Of a stretch of 64,000 bases of DNA, positions 27,502 to 39,295 are shown piece after piece. The notes below the pieces were generated by a model, which saw only the letters and a list, made by a program, of their open reading frames with translations, was not told the origin of the DNA and did no database searches. The position numbers were made by a program, and so were the translations under genes. Position 1 is the stretch's first letter. Each line of letters opens with the position of its first letter. Source of the DNA: Corella eumyota (taxonomy: Eukaryota > Chordata > Ascidiacea > Phlebobranchia > Corellidae); NCBI GenBank assembly GCA_963082875.1, contig OY720102.1, positions 9,150,990-9,214,989 of the forward strand, given 5' to 3'.

Positions 27502-29806
27502 CAGTGCGGTAGTGAACCAAGAGGCATTGGCGGGGCTAAAACCATCAACTTTTTTTAATTTATTTATTATATTTTTAAATAATAGTTATTTTTTTTGCAA
27601 TGTTTTTCGCTAAAATTATTTAAAATTTTAAAAAATAGCGCCTATTTTGGCCACGAAATACGCAAAAATTATCGAAAAACGTAGCGTAATCATGTGAGGG
27701 CTAAACCAAAATTAGCCCCATGGGCTGCCAAATACAAAATATTTTAACGCCGTTTTTGCTGTCAGAATTCCGAAAGTTGAGAACTTTGATCGAAATGTGG
27801 GGCTAAGACCACCATAGAGTTGCCAAATATTTTGGCAATTTCAAACGTTGTATATTAACAAATTCTATAGTTTTTGTTTAACTATTAAACGGAAATAAAA
27901 TAGACGTAAACCCGGGTATTGCAATATTGTTTAAGGAAGCTTTTAAGGCCTTAAATAATTTTTTTAAGTTAAAAAAATAGAAATAATAATCGTTCGATCG
28001 GGTATGTTCTCAAATTATATTTATGATGAAAAGGTCGCTCTTGAGCCTCGCTAACGCTAAAACAGCAAATTTAAATCAATTTTTGCATCCTTTTAAGGAA
28101 TTGTGTGTTAATTATTGCTTTTAAATTTGATTTAGGCAAGTTTTTAAAGATGATCATAATGCTGCCTGACAAGTAGACTTAAGGGCAGCTTGCCTGCTTG
28201 TCAAAATAGCATAAATAAAGTTTGCCAATGAAAAAAACATGCAATGTACATAGTTTACTAGTGACTGTAAATATTCAGTCATAGATTAGGATGCCAGATA
28301 ACTGTTGAAACTCACAATAAAAAAGTTGAAAGAAAAAGGGCTCATTCTAAGTAACTTTATCAAACCGCTGACATTCTGATATGCAAAAAGTTAATTAAAC
28401 AGCAAACTTTTGTAATCCACTAATATTTTTATTTGCAGCCAATAACTTAGTTCGACACCATTTTACAGGAGCATTTGGTAAGTGCAACAGTCATTAAGTG
28501 CACTTGTCTGTCTGTCTGTCTGTCTGTTTGATATTAAAACCGTGTTGGGTGGAATACACTTAACAAAAGTAAGGTTGATTTTTTTGCAGCTCAACCAGAT
28601 AAATCGATTAATATTAATACAATTTGCAGTTCCTTTTAGATTTATCGTAAATGGTTATTTTGTTAAACAGTTTTTGTTATATCACAAGGCCAATGATCTT
28701 ACATGATAAAACATGTGCAATGGGTGAAAAAATTGCTTTCAAAATTAAAGTAAGTTATGTAAAAATAAATACTTTTTGAATTAGATAAATAGCCTATTTT
28801 TATTGCAAACATAGGCTATTTATGAATAGTTATGTACATTATACAAACACTTAAACAATAATAGTAGGACAACAACATATATATAGGGTGATGTTGCAAT
28901 TGTATAGAAAAGAGAATGAAAAAAAGGAAGTATGACTAGGAAAAAGAGGAAGGAGAGGGGGTGGTTGAGATTTAAGTATGTGGAGAAGGTGGGAGAGATT
29001 TGTGATATATGATATTATTTATGGTTTTATTAATTCTATTTGAAAAAACTCTAAATAATTTTTTTAATTTTAACTATAAGACTTACTTTCTAGGTAATTA
29101 TTTAGCATACAGCTAAGTCTGATATACTTTTAAAATATATTTAATCAAAAGAAAAAAGTTAAATAGATTATTAACAAAAACTTAATCTGTTGTGTCTTAA
29201 TGATATTTCATGTTATTTTATAAAAAAGCTGACAAGTTGAACAAGAAGATCAATAAATTGTTTTTCATATTTTTTTTTAAATGGATTGTCAGTTGTTACA
29301 TAACTTGCACCATTATTTTCCCACGTTTTTAGTTTTAAACTTAATAAATGCTTATAATAAAAGAAATCTATTATGTTACTTTGCTTTTTATTGTGTCAAT
29401 TCACGCTCTTTTAGAATCGGAACTTAAAAATATACAAAATACGTTATATATTATAAAGAAAATTTTTAACTTAACACCTGTTTACACGACAGGTAACGTT
29501 GCGTTATGTAACTTTACGAGTTTTAGGAATTTCTTTTTTAAATTTCTATAAAAAATATCTAATAAAAGTATACCGCTTACGAAATCTTGCGTAAATAACT
29601 TTACGTAACTTTCGTACCTGTGAACGACGTTACGAAGCGTACGCCGTGTAAAAGGGCCTATTTTAAAATAATTACCTATTAAATGTAAAAATAGCGTGTT
29701 TACAGCGAATAATTTTTAATATTTCTGAGGGATCCAGTTCCCCTTAGCGGTGTTGTGATTTTCTAAAATTAGCCCCCCCATTTATTTAACCCACGAGCCG
29801 CCACTG
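27502..29806 (+). mobile_element. Decayed hAT/ZMYM1-like element (relic B)
   Basis: The left end is a worn CAGTGCGGTAGTG...GGCGGGGCTAAAAC. The right end at 29806 is AGCCCCCCCATTTATTTAAC followed by CCACGAGCCGCCACTG, the inverse of the CAGTGGCGGCTCGT end seen at 21017, 38338 and 42592. About 950 bases of non-coding 5' part are shared with relics at 38338 and 42592 (AACGCCGTTTTTGCTGTCAG, AGTGACTGTAAATATTCAGT). 3' parts (28990-29340) are shared with 43857-44215. A transposase scrap (FRFIVNGYFVKQFLLYHKA, about 28630-28690) matches the DUF4371 part at 20200. No intact frame remains. A CTGT microsatellite sits at 28506-28530. Confidence 0.8.
29475..29655. repeat. Possible small inverted-repeat MITE inside relic B
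   Basis: CACCTGTTTACACGACAGG at the left and CGCCGTGTAAAAGGGCC at the right form an imperfect inverted pair about 170 bases apart, with mirrored GTAACTTTACG segments inside. No target-site duplication could be settled. Confidence 0.4.
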
Positions 29807-29809
29807 ATT

Positions 29810-30477
29810 AAAAGTATATAACAGAGATTAGGAAAAAGCTCAGAACGAGGCAATACGATAAAAAAGATATTGTTATTGTAATAAAAGAATACTAATAAGT
29901 GATTGGCAGGAAGTTTTAAAGCGAAATGTCAACATTTTGTTTCAGAAAGTTACGTATCTGCAGATAAATTTGTAAAATCGAAGTCGTTCCGTATAACATA
30001 AGATACATACTTATATATTAAACTATTGAATGTAAGATAAATAAAGAGAGATAAAAGATACTATCTGTTTTCAGTGATAATATAATTTTATTTAAAGTAT
30101 TATTTAAAAAAAAAATAATCGATAATAAAACTTTCGTAACGCATCATGCGTAAAAAGTCTCGGGTTCGCGCAATTTAAAAAAAAATCCATTGTACAACTA
30201 CATTGTAGATAAAATTAAATTTAGAAAAAAAAAACATTTTAAAGATAATTAGGGCGGTTGTAAACAGGTAACCCGCTGCGAAAAACCGTCACCCTGCACA
30301 CGGGTCGCAAAACAACGGAAAAATTGAATTAGGCCTTACTATCGCAAACAAAATGACGGACGTCACGCGTTCGAACGGATTCTGGGCCCCTAGGGCTAAG
30401 ATCAAGTGTAGTGTCGTTGGCACTATTGCTGGATTTTAAGACCCCAAGAATGGGGAGTATGCTGACATTCACTTTTA
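29810..30477. other. Spacer without recognisable gene
   Basis: A+T-rich up to about 30240, then a more G+C-rich patch (30241-30460) with GGGCGGTTGTAAACAGG and several CG dinucleotides. It is interrupted by the MITE at 30486 and resumes at 31257. No coding frame identified. Confidence 0.4.
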
Positions 30478-30485
30478 CTCAGCAC

Positions 30486-31248
30486 CATAGGTGGGCACCG
30501 TTACTTGAAAGTCGTGAACTTTGATAAAACTAAACCGTAACTTAAATACGCATATATCGAAAGTTACTAAAAACGCTACGGTCGTTTGTGTTTTAAAACG
30601 AAATGAACAATGCCAGTTGCATGAATCACGTTTTATTAGAAAGATAAAGGATTATTTTAGATATTAAATTTAATTTACTCAAAAAAGATAGAAGTTTTAC
30701 GCCTTTTTTGTAGCGATATTTTTATACGACTACGGACCAAAGCAATTCACGTGTCGTTAAACTAATTTGTGACTCCCAACAGTTTTATTTCATTAACACT
30801 CCTTGATAAAATAACGTAAATGTTTGCTTCATATTCTTGTTACACAGCAAAAATGCGCCACATTCGTCACATTTTTTAATTTGTTTGCCACCGTTACAAT
30901 GTATGTATTCGAGTTATCTTTAAAAGTTGTAACAATAGATACAACTTATTAAATTAACATGTCTATCTGCTTATTAAGGTCAGGTTTCGAGTAAACTTCT
31001 ATATTATAACGACTAATTCGTTTTTGTAGCGCATTTATGTTCAAAAACAACGTTTTTTAAATCGCAAGATATCAATGAACCATATAAAATTTGTAAATTT
31101 AAAACATTTTTGGTACTTACGTACTTTATCTAACGGAAGCACATCAATGTAACAAAAGGTAAGAGATCCGTTTATGATTTTCAAAGTTAACTTAAGTCAA
31201 CTTCGTTAATCAACGATTAACGCATTTATGGTTTGGTGCCCACCTTTG
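30486..31248. mobile_element. hAT-like MITE, 763 bp, exact 8-bp target duplication
   Basis: Ends: CATAGGTGGGCACC on the left and GGTGCCCACCTTTG on the right (13 of 14 matched as inverted repeats). Flanks: CTCAGCAC at 30478-30485 and again at 31249-31256, a perfect 8-bp duplication as hAT enzymes make. No open frame inside, so it is non-autonomous. Confidence 0.9.
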
Positions 31249-31369
31249 CTCAGCACCTTGCACACATGTAATGCATTGTCTGCCCACTGAAATCTGGTAC
31301 ATGGCTAGTAGTTCACAAGCGAAAGCACCAACAGCAATCAGAACGGGTTTTATTTAATTTTTCCCGCCG

Positions 31370-31612
31370 ATTGCAGCTTCTTAACTTTGTTTGTTGTTGG
31401 GGCCATCTCGGACCACGTCTAAATAAGATCTTAAATGTTTATGCCTCCATTTTAGTCGGTCTTAACTTTGTTTGTTGTTGGGGCCATCTTGAACCACATC
31501 TTAATAAGATATTAACTTTGTTTGTTGTTGGGGCCATCTTGGACCACGCCTAAATAAGACCTCAACTTTTTATGCCTCTATTTCGGTCGGTCTTAACTTT
31601 GTTTGTTGCTTT
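31370..31612 (+). repeat. Partial tandem repeats, 'CTTAACTTTGTTTGTTGTTGG' units
   Basis: Four partial units with TTAACTTTGTTTGTTG: at about 31380, 31460, 31513 and 31595. The first three continue into GGGGCCATCT-GGACCACG and TAAATAAGA-CTTAA. Two include TTTATGCCTC-ATTT-GTCGGT. Units are about 80 and 53 bases, suggesting a minisatellite with an internal deletion. It lies just downstream of the MULE's Ulp1-PHD gene. Confidence 0.75.
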
Positions 31613-31666
31613 TAGCCCTGGTTAAAGTTAGGTTTCTTTCTCTGCAGTTCTTAAGGGACATACAAA

Positions 31667-32360
31667 TTAGGCATTTTTTGTCTCAGTTGGTGAAAGGGAA
31701 ACACACCGACTGTGATACCACTGCTGGCACCTTATACATTCGACCCAATCACATCTACTGTTGTCTTGGTTTTCACACATCCGACATTTGTTTTTTATGT
31801 GGCTACCAGTAAGACAATTGCCAACAACAGTAGCGTAAATCTCATCTCTGTACATGGAAGTTTGACAGTCAGGTTGTTTAAGATTCTAGTGCAAAGTGAG
31901 CCACTTACTATACATACAGACAAAAACTCCACAACTCGTGCTATCTGGCTCCAGGGTATGTGGAACAACTTTTGCTTTTAAATCTAAAAATCCAAATTTT
32001 TGTTTTGTCACATAATTCATCATGTCCAGTGCAGAATTAACATCCACCTTTAATTCTGTGCACACATCCCCCATAGGATCAAGGTATAACAAAACTCGCT
32101 GTTCAATGTCCACAGCAAGCAAAACCCAGTGGGCCCCAGTTATATTCCAGGGAACAAAAATGTTTTTTTATCAGTCAAAGTGACATTACTCCATAGCCTT
32201 TTTACGGAAGGATTTTTGTTTAGAGTTGTCGCAATTGATAAGTCAACAAACAAGATATGACTATACTTGTTGCACAACCACCAAAGGTAACTATTTATAA
32301 TTTCGTTATACAGTCAACCTTCAGTAAAGTCCGCATCATAGGCTTGTAAAACTTGTAATT
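31667..32360 (-). pseudogene. Ulp1-type (C48) cysteine protease plus PHD finger, MULE cargo
   Basis: Minus-strand frame linking a SUMO-protease-like domain to a PHD finger. Protease: LYNEIINSYLWWLC, then NITGAHWVLLAVDIEQRV with the catalytic His in AHW, LLYLDPMG with the Asp, and PDSTSCGVFVCMYSKW with the Gln-equivalent region and nucleophile Cys. A short gap and frame change lead to CRMCENQDNSRCDWVEC and QQWYHSRCVSL, a C4HC3 finger ending with Cys near 31700. All three catalytic residues are present, but an internal stop (in FTEG-stop-LYNEI, near 32310) and frame changes at about 32150 and 31870 break it. Ulp1 genes carried by Mutator-like elements are known from plants (Kaonashi-type); here the gene sits directly downstream of a MULE transposase. 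Confidence 0.8.
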
Positions 32361-32379
32361 CACTCTTAGAAAAAAGGGG

Positions 32380-33070
32380 ATCCAAAGACTTAATATTTAC
32401 TAATGAAATGTTATATGAACCATTTTTAACCGATTTTTAAGTAAGCCATATTTTTTAAGTACCCCAATAGATAGAGTAACTTCTTTATAATTGCTACTGG
32501 TCTTTTTGCTACATAGTTAGTACGGGTTTTTTTGACTGGCGGAATTTGAAAGTCAGACCAATCATCATAAAATAAACACCGTTTTGGAAACAAAGAAGTT
32601 ACTCGGTATAGGTCCCGCATAGAATCAGCATGTTTGCCATGTCTTGATACAAACTTGTTTGCCTTCGGATACTTTCTCGGAAGCTCATCATGAACTGCTA
32701 CTTTTGATTTAATTACTATGGTTGATTTTTTTCCAGTTTTTTTTTACCTTTTCTTCTGATCCCAACACTGGCCATCATGTTTACAATTATTTCTCATATC
32801 CCTGGTAACTTCATTTGGTGTCGCTTCAGCCTTCAAGAATGCTTCTTCTGAAGTAACATCGAATGATAAATCTCGTATGGTTGTTAAAGCATTAGAGATT
32901 CTTATTATTGTTGAGTGTTTTGTTTCTCTTGTATGTTAAGTTGTTGTGATGGTGTTTTGGATTCACAATTAGGTTCGTGTCGTTGTGGTACTGTTTGTTT
33001 AATATTGCATGTAGCTTGGTACTGGATTTGTAGGATTAACAATGCAAGAATCCAAAAGCATAAAAGGAGA
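32380..33070 (-). pseudogene. Linker region between MULE SWIM finger and Ulp1 domain
   Basis: Minus-strand open stretches, the longest at 32620-32426 (MRDLYRVTSLFPKRCLFYDD, then VKKTRTNYVAKRPVAIIKK). They are basic and unrecognised, lying between the SWIM region and the Ulp1-PHD region in the same orientation. Probably part of the same element's coding region. A plus-strand Cys-rich frame at 32915-33103 is likely a shadow. Confidence 0.4.
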
Positions 33071-33072
33071 AT

Positions 33073-34990
33073 TTATGTACCATGTAGGAAAATTTTCCCA
33101 TGACACATCTGGAAATTTAAAAAAAATGCTAAACATATGTTTGCATGGTAAACAGTTATTTTAAAGCCTATACATGAGCATTTTGGTCCCTTATAAATAG
33201 AAACTTCATAGACTTCTTTTGTTACTTTGCTGTTCACATAAAACATATCTTCTACTCTTGATATCGATTCACCAGAAATGTCAGTTGAAGAAAGCATTCT
33301 TTTAATGCAATGTTTTATAATGTTGTGGGGTCTATTATGTAAAAAAGAAGAAACATTACATGATATTGGCGAAAGTTATTGGAAGCCGCAAGGTTTTCAT
33401 TTCTGTACCTAAAATAGCAAACAGTTACCCTTTTAAGTGTAAAACATAAAACAAAGCTCGATGATACTCCTACTATTGGGGTCACATATTAAAAATGATA
33501 TACTAACCTTTGTAAACTTTCAGGCAAAAAGTCTTTATGTAACATAGTGATAACTCCAGATAAAGATCTGTCTGTGCGAAAGCGTATATGGCATTCCTTT
33601 AACGTTCTGTTTTGACTCTCCACACCGTTGTTTGTGTTAATTATAACTTTGAGCTTATTTACTCTATAGAGCCAAGCCCAGCGCTACAAAATAATGCAAT
33701 AAAGATTAATAATGATTTTAATATTATTATTTTTAATAAATCTAAACACTTATAGTTATGGTTTGTTGAATTAACTCTTTTGTAGGTTCCCAATATTTTT
33801 CGAAATAACTTTGAAACTTAGCATTATTATTCCAAATATCACTACTTTTCAACTGAGCCGTTGTAAACATCTTACTAGTATCTGCTGAAGCAAAAGATCG
33901 CAATAAACCCAATGCACATTGTTGCTTGCTTTTATCACCAATGCCATTATCATATTTTCTCACCCATCTCCCCCATGCTTGTTCTCGGTGAAAGTCACAA
34001 ACCAATACTCTACAGTTTTTTGATAAATAAAAAAATATAAATAGCCTAATTGTTATTTATGCTTTTTTAATAATATATATAATGTTTTTTAGGCTAATAT
34101 ATAAAATACCTTTAAAAATGGCCTAAATTGCAAGAATTTCAGCATCGCACTTATCTGTCATAAAATATAAGGGATTCCAATTGGGACACCATTTTCGCAA
34201 AACTTTAAGTGCCTCTTCAATATCATCAGCAGTCTCATTTTGTATAATAAAAGACCCAACAACCTGATAGTTAACGTTGGTCTTTACACAAATAAAAAAA
34301 AGGGGAGGGCATATTTTGATGTTTTGTATGTAGCATCTAGAAGACACATCTCTTGCCCATACCTTTCAAGCAAACGTTTTTGCCAAGCAAATTGATGTAC
34401 AAATAAAAGTGATTGCCTACACTTAATAAAAGAAATTTCATACCATTCACTTCCTTGTTCTTTCACATTGTTTGCTTCTCCTGCCACATATGGTCGATAC
34501 AAAAAATTGTCATCAGTACCATATGACTTTTTCTATTCATCAATTAAAAGTTTTACGTTGGTTGGATCCAATTTTGATAGTTTTCTATTTACAAATGCAT
34601 AATAAAAACTGTTTTTTAAATCTTTAATGCATGGATAAAATCTTCGATTTGTAGGACACGGCAGGTCTTGATCTTTAAAAAATCTTTAAATGTTGACATT
34701 CCATTTTAAAACTTTCAATAAATCTGTATGGTACAAAATCCTTGTTTCATAAAATTTGCTCACTTTTACTCTTGTTGACTTGACGCTATATAAACTTGGT
34801 CAAGGTGGAGGTTTCAAATTTAGTAATTGTGGCCTTAACCTCCTCAATTGTTGTAACAAACTAAAATATTTGTATTCAAGATGTAATTTTAACATGCTGT
34901 TTTTTGATAAAAAAGGGATAATATCGTTTTTTTAAAAATTAAAAAACAACACAGTTTTAGCTGTACCACAGTCAGCATACTCGAAGGCAA
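33073..34990 (-). pseudogene. Mutator-like (MULE) transposase with SWIM finger, decayed
   Basis: Minus-strand multi-exon transposase. N-terminal: TNRRFYPCIKDLKNSFYYAF and LSKLDPTNVKLLIDE. Then FIKCRQSLLFVHQFAWQKRL and MCLLDATYKTSKYALPFF with the first catalytic Asp, TNVNYQVVGSFIIQNETAD, WNPLYFMTDKCDAEILAI with the second Asp, and VCDFHREQAWGRWVRKYDNG. Another exon (about 33684-33510) reads RWAWLYRVNKLKVIINTNNG, VESQNRTLKECHIRF, SLSGVITMLHKDFLP, with the Glu in GVESQ. The SWIM region at 33297-33073 has VYEVSIYKGPKCSC. Introns with GT-AG edges separate the blocks. One or more internal stops (for example before KKSYGTDD, near 34533) and frame changes show decay. No terminal repeats were found. 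Confidence 0.85.
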
Positions 34991-35039
34991 TTTTACTTCT
35001 GAGGTGTACATTTCTTTTGTTGCCCCTGCCTTTTTTGTG

Positions 35040-35340
35040 CCTGCAATATTCTAAAAAAAACTATATATACGGTTAGTAGAAGCCTACTTGACTTATTTAA
35101 AAACACTTACAAGTGAGAATATAAAAGTAAAGGCTAGATTAAATATGGTAAAACGGTTTTAGTATAGAATTATTTAAAAATAAATAATAATAAATAGTTC
35201 TGAAAGAAACTGTTTTTGGTAGAAATAGTCTTATAGAACTATAACTGGTTGATGTTTAAAAATTGAGCTTTAAAAAACGCAATCAGCAATCTACTACAGT
35301 AGTATTTTCTTAAAATTTAACATAAATGCTGTTAGTTAAC
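35040..35340. other. Spacer 5' of the MULE
   Basis: A+T-rich; no gene and no clear terminal repeat for the MULE. Confidence 0.35.
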
Positions 35341-35521
35341 TGCCTACTGTCAAACAATCTATCTATTAAAAATTTTGTAACTAAATAATATTTTTGATTT
35401 ACACGGTAAAATCCGCCATTGTAATTTAAAAGCATATATTGTTATTTTTGTGTTACGCAACAGAGATTACCAACAGCCAATTACGTACGATATTTTCATC
35501 AGGTTGATTAAGTCGGACTCT
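35340..35521 (-). repeat. ~170-bp dispersed repeat, partner at 53669-53860
   Basis: The reverse complement of this stretch matches 53669-53860: GAGTCCGACTT at one end, then CAACCTGA-GAAAATAT-GTACGT, TAATCTCTGTT, GTAACACAAAAATAACAAT, ATGCTTTTAAAT, ACAATGGCGG. The left half of the tRNA inverted repeat begins right at the GAGTCCGACT end. Probably a SINE or MITE body. Confidence 0.75.
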
Positions 35522-36100
35522 TAGTTTATAGATTGTTTAATTTAATTTTTTTAGCATTTTGTGAGTATATTTGTTGAATATAAATTTAATTTTACTCATG
35601 TAAACAGATTTTAAACTTGATGCTAAATATTAAATACCTTACCTTTAAAAACCATAAAAATATATTTTACAAAATAACAAATTAAATCTCATCGCTCATT
35701 GCCTTTCATTTTTGGCAAAATCGTTAATTTTGGGCAATACGTTTAAGGGCTTATTTTTTATGCATTTGTATTTGTTATCAGTCTTTAAACCTTTGCTTTC
35801 CCGTACTTGGTGTAACCATTCGGTTTTTAGTTATTATTGTTTTTTTAAATTGTGTTTTAGTGTATTAAATGTTCTGTAAATAATTTAGGTTTAACTTTGT
35901 GACTTCATTTAAAAAAGATTCTTATCATAATTTAAAATATTATTAATAAAAACTTTAACAGACATGTCAACTTTTTAAATCAAACAACAATCCAAAAAAA
36001 TATCATTTCTTAACTAAAATATATATATTGTTAAGATTTTATTATTTTTAAAACAATAAATTTACAAAATTGACCAAAATTTTAGGTCAATTACAAAAAA
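35511..36100 (-). repeat. Left arm of a large inverted repeat (partner about 40460-40998)
   Basis: Reverse-complement match to the right side. AAGCAAAGGTTT-AAGACTGATAA, GCCCTTAAACGTA-TGCCCAAAATTAACGA and ATTTAATATTTAGCATTAAGT (right) correspond to the inverse of sequence at 35780, 35720 and 35630. The match continues through ATATATGATGGTTA and GTTGTACATATCTGTTAAAG into the tRNA array. Identity looks like 80-90%. Confidence 0.85.
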
Positions 36101-36101
36101 A

Positions 36102-36174
36102 GAGGATTCGAACCTGCGCGGACAGGGCCCAGTATATTTCTAGTCTATCGTATTAACCACTTGGCTACGACAAC
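36102..36174 (-). pseudogene. tRNA-Ser-like pseudogene
   Basis: Minus strand: GTTGTCGTAGCCAAGTGGTT at the 5' end (36174), loop CTAGAAA giving anticodon AGA, and a perfect T arm AGGTTCGAATCCT. The 3' half of the acceptor is lost in an A-run. Not foldable as a full tRNA. Confidence 0.7.
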
Positions 36175-36247
36175 TCTTGTGTTCACTTTCAAAGGCAACT
36201 AGTCTAATTTTAATTAAAATCGTTATTTTAAAATTGAAATAAAAATA

Positions 36248-36329
36248 CGTTGTCGGCAGGATTTGAACCTGTGCGGTCGGATCCTTAATGATTTCTCATT
36301 TATCACCTTAAACACTCGGCCACGACAAC
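36248..36329 (-). pseudogene. tRNA-Ser-like pseudogene with intact acceptor stem
   Basis: 82 nt, minus strand. Acceptor GTTGTCG pairs with CGACAAC, and the T arm CAGGTTCAAATCCTG is fine. The anticodon stem (ATAAA against TCATT) is mispaired around loop TGAGAAA, so it is probably non-functional. Confidence 0.65.
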
Positions 36330-36403
36330 CCTTGGGTTCAGTTTTTAAGGCATCTAGCGTGATTTAAATTAATTGATTAAATTTTTAATTAAAATAAAAT
36401 AAG

Positions 36404-36484
36404 CGTTGTCGGCAAGATTTAAACCAGCGCGGGCAGAGCCTAATAGTAATCAAGTCTATTGCCTTAATCACTCGGCCCGAAAAC
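36404..36484 (-). pseudogene. tRNA-Ser-like pseudogene (TGA-type anticodon)
   Basis: Minus strand, starting GTTTTCGGGCCGAG. The loop reads CTTGATT (TGA at the anticodon). The T arm is worn (GGTTTAAATCTTG) and the acceptor mismatched. Confidence 0.6.
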
Positions 36485-36562
36485 TTTTCGTTTCCTTTTT
36501 AAAGCAGCTAATGTGATTTTAGTTAAAAAATTAAAATTGTATTAAAACTAAAATAAAAAAAA

Positions 36563-36644
36563 CGTTGTCGGTAGGATTTGAACTTGCGCGAGCAAAGCGC
36601 TATAGATTTCAAGTCTATTTCCTTAACGACTGGGCCACGATAAA
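36563..36644 (-). pseudogene. tRNA-Ser(TGA)-like pseudogene
   Basis: Minus strand. The anticodon stem ATAGA/TCTAT is perfect with loop CTTGAAA (anticodon TGA), and the T arm is AAGTTCAAATCCT. The acceptor 5' half (CTTTTATCG) no longer pairs with CGACAAC. The nearest-to-functional copy of the left half after 36248. Confidence 0.6.
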
Positions 36645-39295
36645 AGTATTTAATATTTAGCATTGAGTTTAAAAGTTGTTTACTTGAGTAAAGTTAAATT
36701 TATATTTAACAAGTATACTTACAAACTGCTAAAAAAAATTAAACAATCTATAAACTAATAGAAACAATATGTTTTCTCTCGTATTTTACGTACTTAAGTT
36801 TTTGCAAAAACTGTAAATACAAATGTTACCATAGTATAAAAATATTTTTATGACAAAATTGAAAAACGTTGTTTACAAAATAAATTATAATCTTATATAA
36901 AATTTGAGGTTAAAATTATTACATTGAAGAACCACATTTTGACCATGCTTGCAAAATAATTTAAAAATTGGTTGATACCTAAAAAATAATCTTGAAATTT
37001 ATAATATCTAAAAGATTTACTGAATTTTTTTTAATATATAAAATTTTGTAGTTTTGTAAAACCCCCAGTTAAAATCTCGTAACCTATATTTGATTGATTA
37101 TATTTACATTAAGGTAACTAAGTGACGTTTTTTTTGGATTTAAACCACTTACAAGTTTTAGTTATAAAACATTAGGGTTTATTGATTAAGCTCCAAAGTT
37201 AACTAGGGCTATAATAAATCGCTATTAAACATGAGTCTGTCTTAATTATTAAAATAGCACGCAAGTAAATTAATTATGTTACAAATTATATTTTAACTTA
37301 AACACACACACCAAAAACTGACTTGAGTGTTTTATTATTTTGATTTGGTTTATTTTAAAGGAGAGAATGTCTTTTTGTATTGTTTTTTTGTTGTATATAT
37401 ATATAAACCTTTAACCTGCATACTATTCAAATAATACGATTAGGTTTATAAAACTGTAATTATATTGCAAAACTTGTTAAAGTAATTAACCGGGCACATA
37501 ATTATTTTTTTAAATAAAATGCAATACCTGTTTAAATTAGTTACCATAGTTATTTTTGTAATTCCGACAATAATTGTTTTAAATTACTTTATCAACGAAG
37601 TGAAATAACGTAAAAGTTGCAACAAATATTTGCAGTTGGCCATTTAGCCACAACCAGAAATTCGAATTTTTATCACTTTTGCCTATTAATTGAACAGATA
37701 TGTAGTTTTACAGTTATGATCTTACAACTCGAGTTGTAACAAGGTATATCTTTTGGGTTACGTTAAAAACTACGAAGAAAATGTTTGTTTTTTATTTTTA
37801 TTATTTGTTAGTCCACAATTGGGTTTAGAATTTTAACATTCGTTTGATTAAAATTTGACAATTTGTCCAGTAAAATTCTATTAAAATTCGTTTTTTAAAA
37901 TTAAACATCGTAGCATAACTAAATAGCCTATATACTTTATTCAAAAAGAAGATCAAATTATTTGTTACAAACGGTAAAAAAATGACATAGCACTCGTACC
38001 TAATGTATTTAAAGAATACCCAAAATGTCACTTATAAGCATAACAATATAAATAGAGGCTAAATAAGTTTTAGGTTTCTTGTATTTACAGTCTCGCAAAA
38101 ATTAAGTCTCATTATATTAACTAGAGATGTATTAATTTTCACCTATGTTAAAATAATATAAACACATCTTTAGATGTATTATAATTATAAAGTTAAACTT
38201 AACACATTAAGACAGTACATGTGATTAAGGTGTTTAGACATATATTTTAAAGAACCGTCAAAGAAATAGAAAACTTTGCGAGGTTATTAATAGTAAAGTT
38301 TTGTTCGGAAACTGTAGACTACAGGTGATCTTAAAGCCAGTGGCGGCTCGTCTATGGGACTAAAACTACCAGTTTTTTAAATTTTTTTTATTCAAATTAT
38401 ATATTATTTCCTTGAACAATATTTATTTATTCTACTATGTTTTTCCCTAGAATTATTAAAAATATTAAAAAATAGCGCCTATTTTGGCCACAACTACGTA
38501 AAAAATTTCAAAAAACGAAGAGTTAACTTGTGTAAGCTAAACCAAAATTAGCACCACGGGCTGCCAAATACAAAATATTTTAACGCCGTTTTTGCTGTCA
38601 GAATTCCGAAATTTGGAAAAAAGTTGAGAAAAAGACCACCATAGAGTTGCCAAATATTTTGACAATTTTAAACGGTGTATATTAACAAATTTTATTGTTT
38701 TTGTTTAACTATTAAACAAAAATAAATTAGCCGTAAACTGAGTTTTGCATTATTGTTTAAGGAAGTTTTAAGGCCTTAAATAATATTTTATTAAAAAAAA
38801 TAGAAATAATAAACGTTCGATTAAAGAAACGGGTATATTCTCAAATTAAATTTATGATGAAAAGGTCGCTCTTAAGTCTCACTAGAGCTAAAACAGCAAG
38901 TTAAATCAATTTTTGCATTCTTTTTAAAGAGTTATATGTTAATAAATGCTTTTAACTTTGATTAAGGCAAGTTTTCAAAGATAATCATAATGAATTTACT
39001 GCCTGACAAGTAGACTTATAGGCAGGTTGCCTGCCGCCTGCCAAAAAAACATAAATAAAGTTTGCCAATGAAAAAAATATGCAATGTACATAGTGTACTA
39101 GTGACTGTAAATATTCAGTCATAGATTAAGATTCCAGATAACTGTTGATACTCACAATGAAAAAGTTAAAAGAAAAAGGGCACATTCTAAGTAACTTTAT
39201 CAAACCGCTGACATTTTGTGATGTGCAAATTTTGGTGGGCAAGAAGTTGTTAATTAAACAGCAAACTTTTGTAATTGAAGAATATTTTGGTTATT
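36645..39295 (+). repeat. Direct duplication, unit 1 (partner 40875-43371)
   Basis: About 2.65 kb repeated in the same orientation from 40875 with roughly 95% identity by eye. It begins GTATTTAATATTTAGCATT and includes AACCCCCAGTTAAAATCTCG, CACACACACCAAAAACTGAC, a TATATATATATAAACC tract and the hAT start at 38338. It ends at GAATATTTTGGTTATT. Unit 2 lacks about 180 bases corresponding to 39024-39205. No gene inside; the short frames are not conserved as coding. Confidence 0.9.

Noticed and set aside
28501-28530. CTGT microsatellite as a feature of interest
   Set aside because: A handful of tetranucleotide repeats inside a hAT relic; ordinary.
31712-31981. Plus-strand 89-codon frame over the Ulp1-PHD region
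   Set aside because: It is the antisense shadow of the protease/PHD coding sequence, whose motifs are on the minus strand.
36248-36329. A second functional tRNA-Ser
   Set aside because: The acceptor stem is perfect, but the anticodon stem has three mispairs, so it is listed as a pseudogene.
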